Below are positions 5,588 to 9,210 of a DNA stretch of 9,210 nt, piece after piece. A model generated the notes under the pieces. That model searched no databases. It was not told where the DNA came from and worked only from the letters and a program-made list of their open reading frames with translations. Position numbers and translations under genes: made by a program. This DNA is from an uncultured Leptotrichia sp. (GTDB taxonomy: Bacteria; Fusobacteriota; Fusobacteriia; Fusobacteriales; Leptotrichiaceae). The stretch's first letter is position 1. Every line of letters begins with the position of its first letter. Where the stretch lies: assembly GCA_938017765.1 (NCBI GenBank), contig CALIJH010000056.1:1-9210 (forward strand). Reading direction: 5' to 3'.

Positions 5588-7113
5588 TATTTTTTATAAA
5601 ATAGTTTTTTCATACATTTTGGGATATTTTCTATTATATGTGAGGCATTTATTATGTATTGCTTTTTAAATAGTTCATCCGCAATATATCCATGTAAAAA
5701 TGCTCCTATATTTGCACTTTCTATTAAATCATAATTCTGTCCCGCCAAAGAAGTAATTATTCCCGTAAGACAGTCTCCCATACCTCCGTTTGCCATATAA
5801 GGATTTCCTGTACTGTTTATATATACTTTTTTACCGTCTGTTATTAAAGTATTTTTCCCTTTTAATAGCAATATTATATTTTTAGACAAAGCAAATTCCC
5901 TACAAATCTCAAATTTATTCTTTTCAATCTCATCGGGAGTATAACCTGATAATCTTGAAAATTCCATTAGATGAGGCGTTAAAATAGCTCTATCTCTTAT
6001 TTTATTAAATAGTTCTCTGTTTTCAGATAATAAATTTAATCCGTCAGCATCAATAATGACTTTTATTTTATTACCTTTATTATTATTTTCATGGTTCAGT
6101 AATTTTTCAAATATTAAAAGTGAATTTTTTGATTTGCCTATGCCCGGACCTATACCTATAACGTCAGAATTTAAAAGTTGTTTTTCAATTTTATTAAAAT
6201 CAGATACAGATAACTCTTCAACATTTATACCTATAGACATTGCTTCGGATATTCCTGTAATTATCTCACTTGCAATATTATTATAAGTAAGTAGAGTAAC
6301 TAAACCTGCACCGCTTCTAACGCATGAATTTACAGTTAATTTTGCAGCTCCTGAAAAGCCCTTACTTCCTGCAAAAATCAAAACTTTTCCAAAATCTCCT
6401 TTATGGGATAAAAATTCACGTCCGATAATGTATTCTTTAATTTCTTTTTCTGTTAAATAATACTCGTTTATAAGATTTAAAAAATTATTTTCATTTATTC
6501 CTATATTTTCTACTTTTATATTTCCAAAAAATTCAATGTTCTTCAAATTTAGAAATCCTCTTTTAAATGTAACAAAAGAAACAGTCTTATGGGCTTTTAC
6601 TGCTACTCCCATAACTTCTCCCGTGCTTCCGTTTATTCCTGAAGGAATATCTACAGAATATATTGGAGTTCTCGATGAATATTGATTTATTTTTTTTATA
6701 ATTTCCTTGTATATACCTTCTATTTCTAAATTTAAGCCTGTTCCAAAAATGCTGTCTATTATTATTTCAGAATTAATAAGTAAATTATCTAAATTTTCGA
6801 AATCATAATGTATCTTTATTCCGAGGTTTTTGCATATGTCATAATTTGTTTTACAATCATTACTCATATTCTGATTGTCAATGCAGAAAATTATAACATT
6901 TTTACCTGCTGTGTTTAAATGTCTTGCTATTGCATAGCCGTCTCCGCCATTATTACCTTTTCCACATATTACAAGATAATTACTGAAAGTCAAATCAATA
7001 TGCTTCATAAAAGAAACAGCTGCATTCTCCATTAAGACAATACTTGGTATTCCTAATGTATTTATAGAGAAATCATCAATTTTTTTAGTTTCTTCGTTCC
7101 CTCCAATCAGCAT
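5587..7113 (-). CDS. nnr: Bifunctional NAD(P)H-hydrate epimerase / ADP-dependent NAD(P)H-hydrate dehydratase
   Basis: This metabolite-repair enzyme restores NADHX and NADPHX, the damaged hydrated cofactors. The N-terminal YjeF_N (NnrE) domain epimerises R to S, and the C-terminal ribokinase-like (NnrD) domain dehydrates S-NAD(P)HX using ADP. The N-domain shows LMENAA (about 27-32), the loop GNNGGDGYAIARHL (from 53), SIFGTGL, and VDIPSGINGSTGEVMG. The C-domain shows HKGDFGKVLIFAGSKGFSGA, GSGAGL-type RSGAGLVTLLT, GIGPGIGKS, IDADGLNLL, LTPHLMEFSRL and the catalytic NGGMGD (442-447, D447). The 508-aa length is normal for the fusion. I place the start at the ATG (7113), with GGAGG (7119-7123) 5 nt upstream; the in-frame TTG at 7125 overlaps that Shine-Dalgarno and is not a start. 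It follows the barrel-protein gene by 18 nt and precedes ribF by 70 nt, an apt setting among cofactor genes. Identification is secure. Confidence 0.95.
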   Translation of the reverse strand: MLIGGNEETKKIDDFSINTLGIPSIVLMENAAVSFMKHIDLTFSNYLVICGKGNNGGDGYAIARHLNTAGKNVIIFCIDNQNMSNDCKTNYDICKNLGIKIHYDFENLDNLLINSEIIIDSIFGTGLNLEIEGIYKEIIKKINQYSSRTPIYSVDIPSGINGSTGEVMGVAVKAHKTVSFVTFKRGFLNLKNIEFFGNIKVENIGINENNFLNLINEYYLTEKEIKEYIIGREFLSHKGDFGKVLIFAGSKGFSGAAKLTVNSCVRSGAGLVTLLTYNNIASEIITGISEAMSIGINVEELSVSDFNKIEKQLLNSDVIGIGPGIGKSKNSLLIFEKLLNHENNNKGNKIKVIIDADGLNLLSENRELFNKIRDRAILTPHLMEFSRLSGYTPDEIEKNKFEICREFALSKNIILLLKGKNTLITDGKKVYINSTGNPYMANGGMGDCLTGIITSLAGQNYDLIESANIGAFLHGYIADELFKKQYIINASHIIENIPKCMKKLFYKK

Positions 7114-7118
7114 ATTAT

Positions 7119-7123
7119 CCTCC
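7119..7123 (-). promoter_or_regulatory. Ribosome binding site deciding the nnr start
   Basis: GGAGG on the minus strand is 5 nt before the ATG at 7113. The in-frame TTG (7125) overlaps this site, which rules that start out. Confidence 0.75.
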
Positions 7124-7131
7124 AAAAATTT

Positions 7132-8247
7132 CTAATCTTTTAACTGATAAATAACACCAAAATTTATGACATGATTATTATAGAGTTTATTTTTTTCAAA
7201 ATTATATCCCAATTTATACGTCATCGAATCGTCTTTTTGATATTTGATATTTCCTCCGGTAACTAATGTTCCGTGCTCGTAAGTTTCATTATTTAAAGTT
7301 TTGTTATAATTCCCTTTATTTGTAATCATATTTTTAAGGTTCTGCTTATATTCAGTTCCTGCTTCCCAACTGATTTTATCATTGTATTCCTGCTGGACTT
7401 TTACTCCTGCTGAAGTTACTATATCAGAGTGATTTTGGGACATATAGCTTTTTCCGTCTTTTACGGCAGTTCTTTCATTGACACTTTTTAATTCCACTCC
7501 AATTGACGGAATAAATTCAGCATTATTTCCTAAATCTTTTTTATAAGAAATATTCCCTTTAGAACTGACATAATCATAATTGTTTTGAGGAGCACTGTTT
7601 TTAATTCCTTTTTTATAAGAATATCCCGTTCCATATCCAATTTCTCCTTTATAGATAATTCCATCTTTTTTGTATTGAGAACTTATAGAAATATTGTTGT
7701 CATCAATATTTTTCTTATGATTTCTTTGACCTATACGCTGTCTTATCTCTTTATCTTTATGGTTTAATCCTACACCTATTTTTGTATCATTATTAACTTC
7801 GTATTCATAATTTGCATTATATTCTTTTGTTTTCTTACTGAAACTTTCTGAATCTGAAATTTTTCCTTTATCATTTTTTGTGATTGATTCTGCAGTAATA
7901 GGTGTTTCAAATAAATCTTCGTCTTTGGCTGGATATACTTTTAATATTTTATTATTTTTATATGAAGTAGTATTCTGTGAAAAAGCTGCCACATTTTTAC
8001 AGGCAGGCATTTTACTTTTTCTTTTAGTGGTAACGGTACATTTTGTCATTTCAAGTTGATTATTTATCTTCTTTTCTTTTTCTTTAATATTCTGAAGTTC
8101 TTTTAATATCTCTTTATATCCTTCATTATTATCATTTTTCTTTTTAGCGATATTTGCTGCATTAATAGAAAGACTTCCTAACAGAAATAGAGCAAAAAAT
8201 ATAAAAAATGACCGTTTTTTTTGTGATAAATTAAATTTTTTTCTCAT
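7132..8247 (-). CDS. Predicted outer-membrane beta-barrel protein with N-terminal coiled coil (autotransporter-barrel-like)
   Basis: No named family is certain. The 371-aa protein has a clear Sec signal peptide: a basic N-region (RKK...QKKR), a hydrophobic core FFIFFALFLLG and an INA/A-type cleavage site near residue 30. A charged helical stretch follows (about 44-69, EILKELQNIKEKEKKINNQL), probably a short coiled coil. Next come two cysteines, C70 and C83, that could form a disulfide. Residues 84-142 are a polar low-complexity linker. From about 143 to the end, alternating polar/hydrophobic segments separated by charged turns (YEYEV, IYKGEIGYGTGYSYKKG, FIPSIGVELKSV, ISWEAGTEYKQ, TYKLGYNFEK, VINFGVIYQL) look like 10-12 barrel strands. 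This resembles the barrel domain of fusobacterial autotransporters, but with almost no passenger. The last residues are LKD rather than an aromatic. The GGAG (8258-8261) is 10 nt before the ATG. nnr follows 18 nt downstream. It is an envelope protein of unknown role. Confidence 0.7.
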   Translation of the reverse strand: MRKKFNLSQKKRSFFIFFALFLLGSLSINAANIAKKKNDNNEGYKEILKELQNIKEKEKKINNQLEMTKCTVTTKRKSKMPACKNVAAFSQNTTSYKNNKILKVYPAKDEDLFETPITAESITKNDKGKISDSESFSKKTKEYNANYEYEVNNDTKIGVGLNHKDKEIRQRIGQRNHKKNIDDNNISISSQYKKDGIIYKGEIGYGTGYSYKKGIKNSAPQNNYDYVSSKGNISYKKDLGNNAEFIPSIGVELKSVNERTAVKDGKSYMSQNHSDIVTSAGVKVQQEYNDKISWEAGTEYKQNLKNMITNKGNYNKTLNNETYEHGTLVTGGNIKYQKDDSMTYKLGYNFEKNKLYNNHVINFGVIYQLKD

Positions 8248-8270
8248 AATCTTATTTCTCCGAATAGATT

Positions 8271-8295
8271 TTATTTGTAAAAAATTTCCAAATAA
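8271..8295. promoter_or_regulatory. Inverted repeat upstream of the barrel-protein gene
   Basis: TTATTTG (8271-8277) and CAAATAA (8289-8295) are perfect 7-bp inverted arms around an 11-bp centre, 24-48 nt upstream of the start codon. The arms are identical to the inner arms of the element at 5564-5587, although the spacing differs (11 against 8 bp). A possible -10 box, TATAAT on the minus strand (8317-8322), is just upstream, so the repeat would fall close to or just past the transcription start. The matching -35 box is poor. Confidence 0.3.
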
Positions 8296-8316
8296 GAAAG
8301 TATTGCATTTTTAATA

Positions 8317-8322
8317 ATTATA
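8317..8322 (-). promoter_or_regulatory. Possible -10 box for the barrel-protein gene
   Basis: TATAAT on the minus strand lies in the 114-bp gap after galU, about 70 nt before the ATG. No good -35 hexamer stands at 17 bp; TTTAAT at 19 bp is the best. No terminator is visible after galU in this gap, so read-through from galU is also possible. Confidence 0.3.
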
Positions 8323-8361
8323 AATTGTCTAAATGTATTAAATTAAACCCAATTAAATATA

Positions 8362-9210
8362 TTATTTTATTTCTTCACATAGTTTTTTCAGATATTCTTT
8401 TGCTCTTTCTTTTAATTCAGGATGTCTCAATCCAAATTCAATATTTGCGATAAACATTCCAAATTTATCCCCTGTATCATATCTAAGTCCTTCAAAATTA
8501 TACGCATATAGTTTATCTCCTGATTTTTTCATATCAAGTATGGCATCAGTCAATTGTATTTCTCCACCTTTTCCGGGTTTAGTATTTTTTAGAAATTCAA
8601 ATATTTTGGGTTCTAATACATATCTTCCCAATGCTGCAAGTCTACTCGGAGCTTCTTCAACTGAAGGTTTTTCAATAAAATCTTCTACAATTACAGTTTT
8701 TGTATCAATTTGTTTTTTAGGCTTAATAATTCCATATTTTGAAACATTTTTTTTCAAAACTTCCTGCACTCCCAAAATATTTCCACTTTTTAACTCATTA
8801 TATTTTTCAATTAACTGTTTTGTTACAGGGACTTCACCTTTTGATTTATCAGTATATATAATATCGTCTCCTAAAAGTACGACAAAGGGCTCATTTCTAA
8901 CAAATGCTTCAGCACAGCTTATCGCATGTCCTAATCCAAGAGGTCTTTTCTGCCTTACATAATAAATATTAGACATTTCAGAGATTTTATTTACTTCTTT
9001 CAACAATTCCATTTTTCCATTTTCTTCCAATGTTTTTTCCAGTTCATAGGAATAGTCAAAATGGTTTTCAATCGAAACCTTATTTCTTCCAGTGATAATC
9101 AAAATTTCTTCAATTCCCGATTCAACCAATTCTTCCACTAAATACTGTAGTGCTGGCTTATCGACAATTGACAACATTTCCTTAGGTTGTGCTTTTGTTG
9201 CAGGTAGTAC
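8362..9210 (-). CDS. galU: UTP-glucose-1-phosphate uridylyltransferase, N-terminus beyond the window
   Basis: GalU makes UDP-glucose from UTP and glucose 1-phosphate, a cytosolic step feeding surface polysaccharide, glycolipid and galactose metabolism. The frame stays open to the window edge: upstream of the internal ATG at 9177 it reads VLPATKAQPKE, the conserved loop after the missing GLGTR nucleotide-binding motif. The true start is therefore outside the window, and about 15-20 residues are missing. Visible motifs are KAQPKEMLSIVDKPALQYLV (with S where most homologues have P), EEILIITGRNK, RPLGLGHAI, VVLLGDD, GRYVLEPKIF, GKGGEIQLTDAI and GLRYDTGDKFG, all typical of GalU. The 282 visible residues plus the missing part fit the usual 290-300. 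It is the first gene of the minus-strand series; 114 bp separate it from the barrel-protein gene. Confidence 0.95.
   Translation of the reverse strand, partial: VLPATKAQPKEMLSIVDKPALQYLVEELVESGIEEILIITGRNKVSIENHFDYSYELEKTLEENGKMELLKEVNKISEMSNIYYVRQKRPLGLGHAISCAEAFVRNEPFVVLLGDDIIYTDKSKGEVPVTKQLIEKYNELKSGNILGVQEVLKKNVSKYGIIKPKKQIDTKTVIVEDFIEKPSVEEAPSRLAALGRYVLEPKIFEFLKNTKPGKGGEIQLTDAILDMKKSGDKLYAYNFEGLRYDTGDKFGMFIANIEFGLRHPELKERAKEYLKKLCEEIK

Noticed and set aside
7114..7125. In-frame TTG at 7125 as the nnr start (four extra residues)
   Set aside because: The TTG overlaps the GGAGG that serves the ATG at 7113.
7585..7767. 60-codon hydrophobic frame on the plus strand opposite the barrel-protein gene, considered as a small membrane protein
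   Set aside because: Its hydrophobic look follows from reading Lys/Asn-rich codons in antisense, and it has no ribosome binding site of note.
8540..8962. 140-codon open frame on the plus strand opposite galU
   Set aside because: It is antisense to a strongly conserved gene, with no recognisable protein features.
9175..9177. ATG at 9177 as the galU start
   Set aside because: The frame continues upstream with the conserved GalU residues VLPATKAQPKE to the window edge, so this Met is internal.

Overview
The window is a strongly AT-rich bacterial chromosome segment made up mostly of housekeeping genes. The likely source is a member of the Fusobacteriota, probably Leptotrichiaceae (Leptotrichia-like). 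The clues are the very low GC, A/T-ending codons throughout, and a Gram-negative type envelope (a Sec-exported, beta-strand-rich outer-membrane-like protein). These sit beside Firmicute-like housekeeping proteins such as ScpA. The placement is an inference; no rRNA or other definitive marker is present.

Left part, plus strand (1-1822): the 3' end of an FAD-dependent oxidoreductase of the GlpA/LhgO-like family comes first. It appears to have lost its usual C-terminal [2Fe-2S] region and reads through AT-rich DNA. That DNA carries a good sigma-70-type promoter with operator-like half-sites. The promoter drives an acyl-CoA dehydrogenase-family flavoprotein (481 aa), followed by a long hairpin terminator.

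Middle (1825-2290): about 465 bp without an intact gene lies between two convergent transcription units. It holds two DnaA-box-like sites, AT-rich short repeats and what may be the frameshifted tail of a decayed gene. A minus-strand terminator follows at 2290-2318.

Right part, minus strand (2351-9210), in transcription order: galU (5' end beyond the window), a predicted outer-membrane beta-barrel protein, bifunctional nnr (NAD(P)HX epimerase/dehydratase), ribF (riboflavin kinase/FAD synthetase), scpA (condensin kleisin) and murJ (lipid II flippase). From the barrel gene to murJ the spacing is short (18, 70, overlap, 18 nt). A terminator is seen only after murJ, so these five may be read as one unit, with extra promoters possible before the barrel gene and before ribF. 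The genes serve cofactor supply and repair (FMN/FAD, NAD(P)H), chromosome segregation and envelope building (UDP-glucose, lipid II export, outer membrane). Both intergenic gaps that could hold promoters contain an inverted repeat with the same TTATTTG/CAAATAA arms, a possible shared operator.

I see no CRISPR array, tRNA, rRNA, transposase or defence system. The least explained parts are the barrel protein, the 465-bp convergent gap, the shared inverted repeat and the truncated oxidoreductase next to the acyl-CoA dehydrogenase.
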